From positions 1-13,734 of the forward strand of contig DINC01000189.1 in assembly GCA_002425885.1 (NCBI GenBank): a DNA stretch of 13,734 bases, written 5' to 3'. The position numbers were made by a program, and so were the translations under genes. Position 1 is the first letter of the stretch. Every line of letters begins with the position of its first letter. Source of the stretch: Spirochaetia bacterium UBA5550. Lineage in GTDB: Bacteria; Spirochaetota; UBA4802; UBA5550. The notes beneath the pieces are model-generated. The model saw nothing but the letters and a program-made list of their open reading frames with translations. It was not told where the DNA came from and did no database searches. Positions 6,713 to 12,878 of the stretch are shown here, piece by piece.

Positions 6713-7537
6713 CTATTCAGCCTTTCTTACACATCTGAAACCGATAGTATCGCGGAGTATGCAGGCATCGCTTATTGATCCGTCCATGCTCCTTGCTGTT
6801 GAGTTAACAAGCTCCTCTCCGTCATTCCATGAGCCTCCGCGTATTACGCGCTCTTTCCCTTCTGCCGGCCCGGCGGGGTTCTCTGCTGGGGATTTTCCGT
6901 AATAGTCTGCAGCATAGAAATCGTTGCACCATTCCGCCACGTTTCCGTACATGTCAAAGAGGCCGAACTGGTTAGGTTTTCTGGAACCTGCTGTTTCAGG
7001 TTTGCCGGATGAGTTTTTGCTGTATATCGCGTAGTTCTTCAGGTTCTTTGAATCTGTTCCGAAGAAATAATTCGAATCAGTTCCCGCTTTGGCAGCATAT
7101 TCCCATTCAGCTTCTGTCGGGAGCCTGTATCCGTTGGCTTTAAAGCTGCACTCCCATGTTTTTTCGTCGTAGCATGGAGTGAGTCCCTCTTCTATTGATC
7201 TTTCGTTGCAGTATATAGCGGCATTTACCCAGGCTACCATCTCGGCAGGGTTCTTCTCATTCTTGAAGTGGGAGGGATTGGATAGCTCAAGTTTTTTATA
7301 CATCTCCTGAGTTACTTCATGTTTATCAATATAGAATGGAGAGAGTTTTACTTTATGCGCGGGTGATTCTCCGGCATTACCGCTCCCCATGGTAAACTCT
7401 CCGCCCGGGAGATAAACCATCTCTATCCCGGATTTTGTTGTAATATTTTTAACTGTGGTATCAGTATTTTTTTTACCGCATGACATTGCGAATGCGATCA
7501 ATGCTGAAATAAATGCTGTAATAACAAATTTTTTCAT
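6713..7537 (-). CDS. SUMF1/FGE-sulfatase-domain lipoprotein
   Basis: A 274-aa protein with a lipoprotein signal: MKKFVITAFISALIAFAMSC, Cys20 being the lipid site (Ala at -3, a loose lipobox). The SUMF1 fold follows: MVYLPGGEFTMGS at 40-52, FYIDKHEVTQEMY at 68-80, AWVNAAIYCNERS at 102-114, GYRLPTEAEWEYAAKAG at 136-152, NQFGLFDMYGNVAEWCNDFY at 189-208, RVIRGGSWNDG at 230-240 and TIGFRCV at 264-270. It has C-terminal cysteines (259 and 269), but I do not see the FGE active-site arrangement, so a structural or ligand-binding role is preferred over sulfatase maturation. Its Shine-Dalgarno AGGAGAA lies inside the last codons of the upstream PD40 gene, two bases before its own ATG region, showing tight coupling. 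It is distinct in sequence from the SUMF1-like protein at 3242-4183. Confidence 0.9.
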   Translation of the reverse strand: MKKFVITAFISALIAFAMSCGKKNTDTTVKNITTKSGIEMVYLPGGEFTMGSGNAGESPAHKVKLSPFYIDKHEVTQEMYKKLELSNPSHFKNEKNPAEMVAWVNAAIYCNERSIEEGLTPCYDEKTWECSFKANGYRLPTEAEWEYAAKAGTDSNYFFGTDSKNLKNYAIYSKNSSGKPETAGSRKPNQFGLFDMYGNVAEWCNDFYAADYYGKSPAENPAGPAEGKERVIRGGSWNDGEELVNSTARSMDGSISDACILRDTIGFRCVRKAE

Positions 7538-7539
7538 TT

Positions 7540-8517
7540 CTATTCTCCTAATGGAATCCAGTCAGGTTCCTTGTTCTGATTTCCGTCAAATGTAATCTTC
7601 TGCCATTTACCGGTAGCAATCTCTGCAATACAGATGTCCCATCCATGGGCCGTGCCCCCCACATTCTGTTCTCCGTCAGGCCCGAAAGCAAAAGCTATAT
7701 ATTTCCCGTCAGGGGACCAGTCCAGGTGATATACCTCGTAGCCCTTTGTCACTGAAAGAAACGGGAATTTATCTTTTTCTGCTACAGGGACAGCCCTGTC
7801 CATGTAAATCTTCGCGAGGTCAAACTCGGCATCACTCTTCCCCCATCCCACCATCTTCCCGTCAGGTGAGAACTCCGGCCTGCAGCCAACTATATTGAGC
7901 AGAAAGTACCTGGTGCCTTTTACATCAATCCCGATATTTGTATGCTTGTATCCCATGCCGCCAAGCACAGTAGCTGTTATATATTTCCCGTCAGGTGACC
8001 AGCATAGATTGTAGAGATGTTCAAGTCTCTTATTCGCGTGTTCTTTTATCTCGCCGGTTGTTGTGTCGTAAATAAAGAGACCCTTAGTTGACCAGCTTTC
8101 AAGAGAGAACCTTCTGGCTGATTCCGATTTTGTGAATGCGATGTATCTTCCGTCCGGTGACCAGCAGGGCTGACGTCCATGTTCAGATACCATTTTTTTC
8201 CCCGAGCCATCCAGGTTCATCAGGTAGAGATCCCGTTTTCTGTTACGTCCCTCTCCAGTATCTATTACAAAGGCAAATTTATTTCCGTCCGGTGAAACCT
8301 TGGGGTAGAGCTCGTTAATCTTTTTACTGTCTGTTATGTTTTTTTTCCCTGAACCATCTGCATTAATCATGAAGATGTCCCAGTTCCCGTTCTGATATGA
8401 TTCATAAAGGAGCCGGTATTTTATAGATTTAAAGTCAAGGACATTGTACTGTTCTGCGGATGCTGAGAATATAACTGAAAATAGCGCCAATAATGCGCCT
8501 GATATCAATTTTTTCAT
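7540..8517 (-). CDS. Secreted TolB-like beta-propeller protein (PD40 repeats)
   Basis: A 325-aa protein with a signal peptide (MKKLISGALLALFSVIFSASA, cleavage near residue 21). Five PD40 blades are marked by SPDG near residues 75, 120, 174, 217 and 268, each followed by a hydrophobic strand (KFAF, RYIAF, KYITA, KMVGW, KYIAF). A closing EPDWIP and two NADGSGKK/NLDGSGKK strands add to a six-bladed TolB-type propeller. At DNA level the blade motif recurs as TTCCCGTCAGG-like tracts on the plus strand, suggesting internal duplication. It is not TolB itself: the N-terminal TolB domain and tol/pal neighbours are missing. As first gene of the operon with SUMF1, MBOAT and SGNH genes, it may be a periplasmic binding or scaffold component. 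The start has a clear AGAGGA Shine-Dalgarno. Confidence 0.88.
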   Translation of the reverse strand: MKKLISGALLALFSVIFSASAEQYNVLDFKSIKYRLLYESYQNGNWDIFMINADGSGKKNITDSKKINELYPKVSPDGNKFAFVIDTGEGRNRKRDLYLMNLDGSGKKMVSEHGRQPCWSPDGRYIAFTKSESARRFSLESWSTKGLFIYDTTTGEIKEHANKRLEHLYNLCWSPDGKYITATVLGGMGYKHTNIGIDVKGTRYFLLNIVGCRPEFSPDGKMVGWGKSDAEFDLAKIYMDRAVPVAEKDKFPFLSVTKGYEVYHLDWSPDGKYIAFAFGPDGEQNVGGTAHGWDICIAEIATGKWQKITFDGNQNKEPDWIPLGE

Positions 8518-8556
8518 TGAATTCCTCTAAAAGATCAGGTCTGTGCATGGACGAAC

Positions 8557-8585
8557 ATTCCATTTTCAGAAAAAATAATTTTCAA
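8557..8585 (-). promoter_or_regulatory. Candidate sigma-70 promoter of the PD40-SUMF1-MBOAT-SGNH operon
   Basis: On the minus strand, TTGAAA (8585-8580) is followed after exactly 17 nt by TGGAAT (8562-8557), about 40 nt before the start codon of the propeller gene. The -35 box is good and the -10 box fair. The 105-nt gap between 8518 and 8622 holds nothing else recognised. Confidence 0.42.
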
Positions 8586-8622
8586 CCCTTTTTTTATAAT
8601 GTTCCGGAATTGATAATTATAT

Positions 8623-9039
8623 TTACTCTTTATTGTTTTCGGAATTTTCTTTTTTAATATGACTCCCGAATCTTTCTCTACCCTCGGTTTCCCAGAATTG
8701 CATAAATCCCTTTTTGTTCATCCTTATCTCTTCAGGTATGCCGCTGAAGTCATGCTCAAAGAATTTATGCAGGTGATCGTGCCGTTTTGATTTGTGTTTA
8801 TCTTCATCATGCCCTCTATGCCATCCCCCCACAAGAAGCCTTGCCAGAAGTATGAGCCCGAATGCCTGCATAAACGTGATTGTCCCGAGCCCGAATATTA
8901 CAGGCATAAGCCAGTTCCACAGAAGTTTTACAACTACCGCAAAGAGCGCGGCGAAGAAGACAGCGGCGCATATTCCCAGTATTACAAACGCGGCAAGCTT
9001 TGTCCCTTTGCTGATTAATGAATTCTTTTTTTCATCCAT
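8623..9039 (-). CDS. Small two-helix membrane protein with His-rich tail, paired with ECF sigma factor
   Basis: A 138-aa protein with two hydrophobic segments (about 15-40 and 46-71) around the block LWNWLMPVIFGLGTITFMQAFGL, here quoted in parts: WNWLMPVIFG at 41-50 and TFMQAFGLILLARLL at 55-69. I recall this block from small membrane proteins encoded next to ECF sigma genes in several phyla. A histidine-rich stretch follows (His74, 77, 82, 87, 89, 91, 95), then a charged tail with EEIRMNKKGFMQFWETEGRE. The tail could bind a transition metal. It begins 1 nt after the sigma stop codon, so the two are translationally coupled. The inferred role is regulating the sigma factor or responding to envelope or metal stress, yet no zinc anti-sigma (HxxxCxxC) motif is present. 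No enzymatic motif is seen. Confidence 0.82.
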   Translation of the reverse strand: MDEKKNSLISKGTKLAAFVILGICAAVFFAALFAVVVKLLWNWLMPVIFGLGTITFMQAFGLILLARLLVGGWHRGHDEDKHKSKRHDHLHKFFEHDFSGIPEEIRMNKKGFMQFWETEGRERFGSHIKKENSENNKE

Positions 9040-9040
9040 A

Positions 9041-9589
9041 TTATTCCTCCAGTAAAAAATAGTATTTATTAAGTTCGCCCCTGATACGCTCGAGGGCTCT
9101 TGATTTTCTTGAAAGCAGTGTGCCTATGGGAACTCCGGTTTTTACCGATAGTTCGCGGAAGGCCACACCTTCAAATTCTGTCATCACAATAACTGTTCTC
9201 TGATCATCCGGCAGGCTGTCTATGGTGTCGAAGAGGGCTGTGCGGAACTCTTCGAAAAGCAGCTCTGATTCCATGTCAGACCTCGCGTCTTCAAGAAGAT
9301 CGAGGAGTGTTCCGCCTGTTTCAGGATCTGCCGCATCAAGTGAAAGCTGTTCCTTTCTCCTGCGCATGATGTCAATTACCCTGTTCCGGAGTGAGCGGTA
9401 CACATAGGCTGTGATATTTTCAATGGGCCGTGTGACATCAGCAGCTTCAAATATCCCTGTGACAACATCCTGCACAATGTCCTCGCTGTCACGGTCTGTC
9501 CCGTCCTCGATCAGATTTCTGACGTAGCTCACCATCCTGCGGTATTCCGTGGTAAAAAAATCAGCTATCCCTGTTCCTCTATCGTTCAA
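9041..9589 (-). CDS. ECF-type RNA polymerase sigma factor
   Basis: A 182-aa sigma-70-family protein with region 2 at about residues 10-80 (EYRRMVSYVRNLI, DSEDIVQDVVTGIFEA, YVYRSLRNRVIDIMRRRKE) and region 4 at about 122-172 (DTIDSLPDDQRTVIVMTEFEG, quoted partly: LPDDQRTVIVMTEFEG, then FRELSVKTGVPIGTLLSRKSRALERI). Regions 1 and 3 are absent, which defines ECF type. The start is TTG at 9589, supported by AGGATA eight bases upstream and by the spacing to the methyltransferase stop 19 nt before it. It would direct RNA polymerase to a small regulon, probably for envelope stress. No classical anti-sigma gene follows; the next gene encodes the His-rich two-helix membrane protein. All three minus-strand genes here probably share one transcript. 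Confidence 0.92.
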   Translation of the reverse strand: MNDRGTGIADFFTTEYRRMVSYVRNLIEDGTDRDSEDIVQDVVTGIFEAADVTRPIENITAYVYRSLRNRVIDIMRRRKEQLSLDAADPETGGTLLDLLEDARSDMESELLFEEFRTALFDTIDSLPDDQRTVIVMTEFEGVAFRELSVKTGVPIGTLLSRKSRALERIRGELNKYYFLLEE

Positions 9590-9608
9590 ATTTTTATCCT
9601 GAAGCGGC

Positions 9609-10169
9609 TTAAGATTTTCTGAATACCGCTATTCTGCATGATGTCTGTTCCGATTGCGATTCGCATTCAAGTCCGCATCCGCATGCTCTCTCTACTGTTT
9701 CACGGAATAGCTGTTCAGGCACCGGGCTTTTAGGCTCTCCGATAATCAGCCTTCCGCCCTGTTTAAGAGCGCGTGCGATATCTGCGATAAATGCTGCTTC
9801 ATCAGGAGCCTCATGTATCACACCGAAAGCGATTGCCACATCACTCTTCCCGTATAAGTCATCAATCATGAGCCATTCAGCTGTACAGAGCCTGGTTTTT
9901 ATTATGCCGCCGAGGCCCGCGTTATCAGCTCTCTTTTTCAGCGTTTTCAGCATTCTCTCCTGCATGTCCACGCAGAGGACTTTTCCGGTATCACCGGCCA
10001 GACGTGCTGCGGGGAGGCTCCAGAATCCCATGGCGCATCCGGCATCTATAACAGTCATCCCTTCAGTAATATAATCACTGAGAAACCTGTCCGGGTCAAG
10101 AGAAAGTTTTCGCAGGGGGCTGATAAGCAGGTATCCGGCCCACCATGGAAATAGATGTTTATGTTTCAT
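9609..10169 (-). CDS. Class I SAM-dependent methyltransferase
   Basis: ATG 10169 is chosen because AAAGGAG lies eight to nine bases upstream; an in-frame start at 10199 has no such site. The 186-aa protein begins with HLFPWWAGYLLISPLRKL, a pattern I recall from a group of small methyltransferases in anaerobes. The Rossmann fold follows: motif I VIDAGCAMGFWSLPAA at 40-55 (a variant, with Cys45 in the loop), the acidic end of strand beta-2 in KVLCVDMQ at 63-70, motif IV-like SDVAIAFGVIHE at 109-120 and GGRLIIGEPKSP at 138-149. It resembles UbiE/Methyltransf_11 and 31 proteins; the substrate cannot be named. The C-terminus has a run of cysteines (ACGCGLEC, C163, C165, C169, and C178). It heads the transcript with the ECF sigma factor and may modify something linked to the same stress response. 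Confidence 0.87.
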   Translation of the reverse strand: MKHKHLFPWWAGYLLISPLRKLSLDPDRFLSDYITEGMTVIDAGCAMGFWSLPAARLAGDTGKVLCVDMQERMLKTLKKRADNAGLGGIIKTRLCTAEWLMIDDLYGKSDVAIAFGVIHEAPDEAAFIADIARALKQGGRLIIGEPKSPVPEQLFRETVERACGCGLECESQSEQTSCRIAVFRKS

Positions 10170-10280
10170 TTTTTTTGCTCCTTTAATTATTCTTATCACT
10201 TTATAATCAGGACGCAGCAGCGCAGATTTTATTGCATAAAAACTATAAAATAATTGACCCCTGAATTTAATATGCTAATT

Positions 10281-10313
10281 TTGACTAAATAGAGCATTTT
10301 TGTTGAATATATT
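10281..10313 (+). promoter_or_regulatory. Candidate promoter of the ModA-like gene
   Basis: TTGACT at 10281-10286 matches a -35 element, but the best -10 choices (GAATAT at 18 nt spacing, TATATT at 21 nt) are imperfect. The first eight bases, TTGACTAA, are identical to those in front of the Rrf2 gene. The divergent gap 10170-10335 shows no riboswitch or other structure that I can support. Confidence 0.3.
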
Positions 10314-10335
10314 TTCCAAAGTCCGGGGAAGTGAG

Positions 10336-11106
10336 ATGAAAAAAAATAATTATAAATGGCTCATTACAGTCGCTGCTGCTGCCATACTTCTGATCGCGGT
10401 TTATGTTTTTAAACCTGCCGGAGAATTAAGTGATAAGAAACTCAGCGCAGCAGTAGTTGCAGGTTTTATGCAGCCTTTTAGTGATATGGCAGCAGAATTT
10501 GAAACTGAAACAGGAATAAAGATTGAGGTAACCTATTCATCTGCCGGAAAGCTTTACAGTCAGGTGGTTAATGGCGCTCCCTACGGAATAGTTCTTCTGG
10601 ATGAGGAGAGAGCCGGGCGCCTGTTCAAAGAAGGGCATGGAGAAACTCCTTTTGTTTATGCAAAGGGTGAAGTTGTGCTCTGGACTGCGAAGAAAAAATT
10701 ATGCGGTGATGCTGACTGGCGTGATGCTGTCAGGCGGGAAGATGTGAAGAAAATTGCAATCGCAAATCCGGAAATTGCTGTTTACGGTATGAGCGCGAAG
10801 ACTGCTCTTCTTAAAACAGGCCTCTGGAAATCTGTTGAATCACGCTTTATCCAGTCACCGGATCTTGCCCAGGTTTTCCAGTATGCAACAACTGAAGCTG
10901 TTGATGCGGGTTTCTGTAACCTGTTCCAGGCGTATTCGGAGAAAGGGAGGGCAGGGTGTTTTTACAGGATGCCTGAAGCGCCTCCGGTTATTCATTCGGC
11001 ATGTCTGCTGAAGAATGGCGCAGGCCGGGAAGCTGCTCTCAAGCTTGCGGCTTACCTTGTTTCACCTGAAGCAGAGAAGATTAAAAACAAGTACGGATAT
11101 AAATAA
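10336..11106 (+). CDS. ModA-like (molybdate-type) periplasmic substrate-binding protein, orphan
   Basis: ATG 10336 has GGGGAAGTGAG just upstream and starts MKKNNYKWLI; an in-frame TTG at 10300 is less likely. The 256-aa product has a hydrophobic segment at 9-25 (TVAAAAILLIAVYVF) with no clear cleavage site, so it may remain anchored. The rest fits the ModA/PBP-II fold: LSAAVVAGFMQPFSDMAAEF at 36-55, YSSAGKLYSQVVNGAP at 67-82 (the Ser-rich oxyanion-binding loop), IANPEIAVYGMSAKTALLKTGLW at 142-164 in two blocks, QYATTEAVDAGF at 182-193 and SPEAEKIKNKYGY at 243-255. Molybdate, tungstate or another oxyanion is the expected ligand. No ModB permease or ModC ATPase gene is present, unlike ordinary mod operons. 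The DUF364-type gene starts 16 nt downstream and is almost certainly cotranscribed. Confidence 0.83.
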   Translation: MKKNNYKWLITVAAAAILLIAVYVFKPAGELSDKKLSAAVVAGFMQPFSDMAAEFETETGIKIEVTYSSAGKLYSQVVNGAPYGIVLLDEERAGRLFKEGHGETPFVYAKGEVVLWTAKKKLCGDADWRDAVRREDVKKIAIANPEIAVYGMSAKTALLKTGLWKSVESRFIQSPDLAQVFQYATTEAVDAGFCNLFQAYSEKGRAGCFYRMPEAPPVIHSACLLKNGAGREAALKLAAYLVSPEAEKIKNKYGYK

Positions 11107-11122
11107 GATAAAGAGGAATTTT

Positions 11123-11866
11123 ATGGCTCAGAAAATTATAATAGAACAGGCGCGGGAAAAGATGCTGGCGATTGCCGGAGAATATAAGCTGCTTGATGAA
11201 GAGATTAATATAACATGCAGGACATTAACTGCTGAAGAGGCCATCGGGAATCCGCTCCATGATGATTATCCCATACAGAAGGGTAAGGAGCGGATGATTG
11301 AAGCTGAATTCATGGGGAAGAAGGGACAGGCCTTTTCAGACTCATGCTCCAGTTACAGTTCCACTGTGAGAGAGGTTCTCGAGATGGAGCTTGACACCAA
11401 TGCGAAAAGAGCTATTTTCATATCTTCATTAAACGCAATACTCTCCCTTCTTGAGATGATTCCTGAAGCCATTCATTGCAAAGATGAGGAGCCTGTCACA
11501 TGCTCTGACTGTTTCAGCGATTTTTTAAAGAGCGAAGCTCCGGATAAAAAGAATGCTTTACTGGTGGGGCTTCAGCCCCGTCTTCTTGAAAAGCTTGCAG
11601 CTGTAAAAAATGTCAGGGTCTGTGATCTTGATCCGGATAATATCGGTGCAACGAAATTCGGGGTAGTTATTGACAGTCCTGATCGCTTTGAGGAAAACGC
11701 CCGCTGGGCGGACGTAATTTTTGCCACAGGGAGCACTATTGTAAATGGTACCATAGACGGAATACTGGAGGCAAATCCCGATACCTGTTTTTTTGGTGTA
11801 ACAATTGCCGGAGTTGCTGAACTACTCGAATTGAAGCAGTTCTGCTATATTATCGGAGAGAAGTAA
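11123..11866 (+). CDS. DUF4213/DUF364 putative heavy-metal-chelation protein
   Basis: ATG 11123 is preceded by AGAGGAATTTT; a longer reading from 11015 would overlap the ModA gene by 92 nt and is rejected. The 247-aa protein has an N-terminal alpha/beta part (residues 1-115, enolase-N-like DUF4213) and a C-terminal Rossmann-like DUF364 part. The DUF364 hallmarks are clear: LLVGLQPRLLEKL at 146-158, VRVCDLDPDN at 164-173, ARWADVIFATGSTIVNGTID at 193-212 and FFGVTIAGVAELL at 223-235. A cysteine group C119, C127 and C130 (HCKDEEPVTCSDC) lies in the linker and could bind metal. Family structures are known, but the chelation role is only proposed. Linkage to an oxyanion-binding protein suggests molybdenum, tungsten or a related metal as the cargo. 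A strong terminator ends the unit. Confidence 0.85.
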   Translation: MAQKIIIEQAREKMLAIAGEYKLLDEEINITCRTLTAEEAIGNPLHDDYPIQKGKERMIEAEFMGKKGQAFSDSCSSYSSTVREVLEMELDTNAKRAIFISSLNAILSLLEMIPEAIHCKDEEPVTCSDCFSDFLKSEAPDKKNALLVGLQPRLLEKLAAVKNVRVCDLDPDNIGATKFGVVIDSPDRFEENARWADVIFATGSTIVNGTIDGILEANPDTCFFGVTIAGVAELLELKQFCYIIGEK

Positions 11867-11874
11867 TAAGGCTT

Positions 11875-11923
11875 ATAAATCCGGCAGATGAATTCCCGCA
11901 GCCGGATTTATCCCTTCTTTTTT
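11875..11923 (+). terminator. Intrinsic terminator after the ModA-DUF364 unit
   Basis: A perfect 11-bp stem, ATAAATCCGGC at 11875-11885 against GCCGGATTTAT at 11901-11911, with a 15-nt loop, is followed by CCCTTCTTTTTT. It starts 8 nt after the TAA at 11864-11866. This is the best terminator in the window. Confidence 0.85.
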
Positions 11924-11924
11924 C

Positions 11925-11954
11925 TTGACTTCCTGTTAAAATCTGTCTTACTAT
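11925..11954 (+). promoter_or_regulatory. Candidate promoter of the DsrE-like gene
   Basis: TTGACT at 11925-11930 and TACTAT at 11949-11954 are separated by 18 nt, and AAAGGAG lies before the ATG at 11980. The -35 box begins directly after the T tract of the preceding terminator, so this gene appears to have its own transcript. Confidence 0.5.
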
Positions 11955-11979
11955 TATACCTGAAAAAAGGAGATAACCT

Positions 11980-12327
11980 ATGAAGAAATTTGCTCTCTTT
12001 GTATTTAACGGGGATCCGATGTGCTTTATCCATGTTCTGCTGAATGCACTGGACATGAAAGATAAAGGTCATGAAGCAAAGATTATTATAGAAGGTTCAT
12101 CTGTTAAGCTGATACCTGATCTTGTGAAACCTGAATTTCCTCTTAACGGATTATGGAAAAAGTGTATTGACGCCGGGCTCGTTGCGGGTGTCTGTAAGGC
12201 CTGCTCCGCCAAACTGGGAACACTTGAGGCAGCGAAGGAGCAGGGGCTTACTCTTCTTGACAGCATGTCTGGTCATCCCGGAATTGCCGCTTACAGGGAT
12301 GAGGGGTATGAAGTCATAACTTTCTGA
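11980..12327 (+). CDS. DsrE-like family small cytoplasmic protein
   Basis: A 115-aa protein with a strong Shine-Dalgarno (AAAGGAG). It opens KKFALFVFNGDPMCFIHVLLNALDM, here split as FALFVFNGDPMCF (4-16) and HVLLNALDM (18-26), and continues KIIIEGSSVKLIPDL (34-48), the open alpha/beta core of DsrE/TusD-like proteins. A CKACSAK block (Cys72 and Cys75) precedes SMSGHPGIAAY and a closing YEVITF. I recall close relatives annotated only as 'DsrE family' in anaerobic bacteria and archaea. The paired cysteines suggest thiol or sulfur-transfer chemistry or metal binding, but the role is not established; it lacks DsrF/DsrH partners. It has no signal peptide and lies convergent to the CGGC-domain gene. 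Confidence 0.8.
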   Translation: MKKFALFVFNGDPMCFIHVLLNALDMKDKGHEAKIIIEGSSVKLIPDLVKPEFPLNGLWKKCIDAGLVAGVCKACSAKLGTLEAAKEQGLTLLDSMSGHPGIAAYRDEGYEVITF

Positions 12328-12331
12328 CTTG

Positions 12332-12360
12332 AGTACGCCGGAAATTTATTCAGTCGTACT
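12332..12360. terminator. Short inverted repeat between convergent DsrE-like and CGGC genes
   Basis: AGTACG at 12332-12337 pairs with CGTACT at 12355-12360 across a 17-nt loop, straddling the stop codon of the CGGC gene. The stem is only six pairs and the T tract is weak, so a bidirectional terminator is only possible. Confidence 0.25.
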
Positions 12361-12796
12361 TTAAGCGGGTCTCTTTATCAGACATTGCTGGAGCTGTAAG
12401 AGGCTTCCATGACGCGTCCTCCCATGTCCCCAGTGAAGTGTGCATTGTCAGATACTTCTCCGGTATCGGATGCGTGCCGACAACAACTTTTACTCCGTTG
12501 CGTTTTTCAAGAAATGATTTGAATGTATTGATATACGGGCAGGGGGGATAACCCACTATCATCCCTGTGGCAAGGTGAATTACCTCGGCTCCGTTTTTGA
12601 CCATCTCCTCACCGGTGTATTCAACATTGCCTCCGGGACAGCCGTTGCATGATGTGTAACCCACAAGCTCCACCTCGCGGTCTTTATAAATGCTGAAGGC
12701 GCCTTCCCTGTTCTTCATTGATCGCAGGCATTTGCCGCCGGCGCAGCTGCGGTAGCGGTCGCATATTATTATTCCTATTTTTACTGTATTATCCAT
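12350..12796 (-). CDS. CGGC-domain putative metal-binding protein
   Basis: A 148-aa cytoplasmic protein matching the CGGC domain family (PF08821), which is named for a cysteine-rich signature and predicted to bind metal. The opening VKIGIIICDRYRSCAGGKC has Cys12, Cys18 and Cys23; the central YTSCNGCPGGN at 48-58 has Cys50 and Cys53; MIVGYPPCPYI at 79-89 has Cys86; and a VVVGTHPIP block sits at 104-112. In related proteins this last segment usually reads GTH. The ATG at 12796 has GAAGGT about eight bases upstream. The gene follows, by 16 nt, a truncated ferritin-like ORF with a stronger ribosome site, so it was probably second in a two-gene unit. Exact biochemical function is unknown for the family; redox or metal handling is inferred. 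Confidence 0.83.
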   Translation of the reverse strand: MDNTVKIGIIICDRYRSCAGGKCLRSMKNREGAFSIYKDREVELVGYTSCNGCPGGNVEYTGEEMVKNGAEVIHLATGMIVGYPPCPYINTFKSFLEKRNGVKVVVGTHPIPEKYLTMHTSLGTWEDASWKPLTAPAMSDKETRLKYD

Positions 12797-12812
12797 TGTT
12801 AGACCTTCAGAT

Positions 12813-12878
12813 TTAAAGATGGCGGGTCAGTTTTTTCTTTTCCGCAAGTCCCGCAAAGGGTGTTCCAAAATCAGGCAT
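12813..12878 (-). pseudogene. Truncated start of a ferritin/rubrerythrin-like gene (21 codons)
   Basis: This short ORF starts at ATG 12878 behind a near-ideal GAAGGAG (12886-12892) and stops at TAA 12813-12815 after 21 codons. It begins MPDFGTPFAGLAEKKK and continues Leu-Thr-Arg-His-Leu. The opening matches, from memory, the N-terminus of ferritin-like diiron proteins of anaerobes and archaea, which continue with a helix of the LIRAIRFMxAAEYEA type; none of that helix is here. Only 16 nt separate it from the CGGC gene. It is most likely the leftover of a gene that lost its body, or a leader peptide serving the CGGC gene. Confidence 0.5.

Noticed and set aside
7540..8517. TolB of the Tol-Pal system
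   Set aside because: The PD40 propeller is present, but the TolB N-terminal domain and tolQRA/pal neighbours are missing.
11015..11122. N-terminal extension of the DUF364 protein overlapping the ModA gene
   Set aside because: The extension is basic and unlike the family; ATG 11123 has AGAGGA and gives the usual family start.
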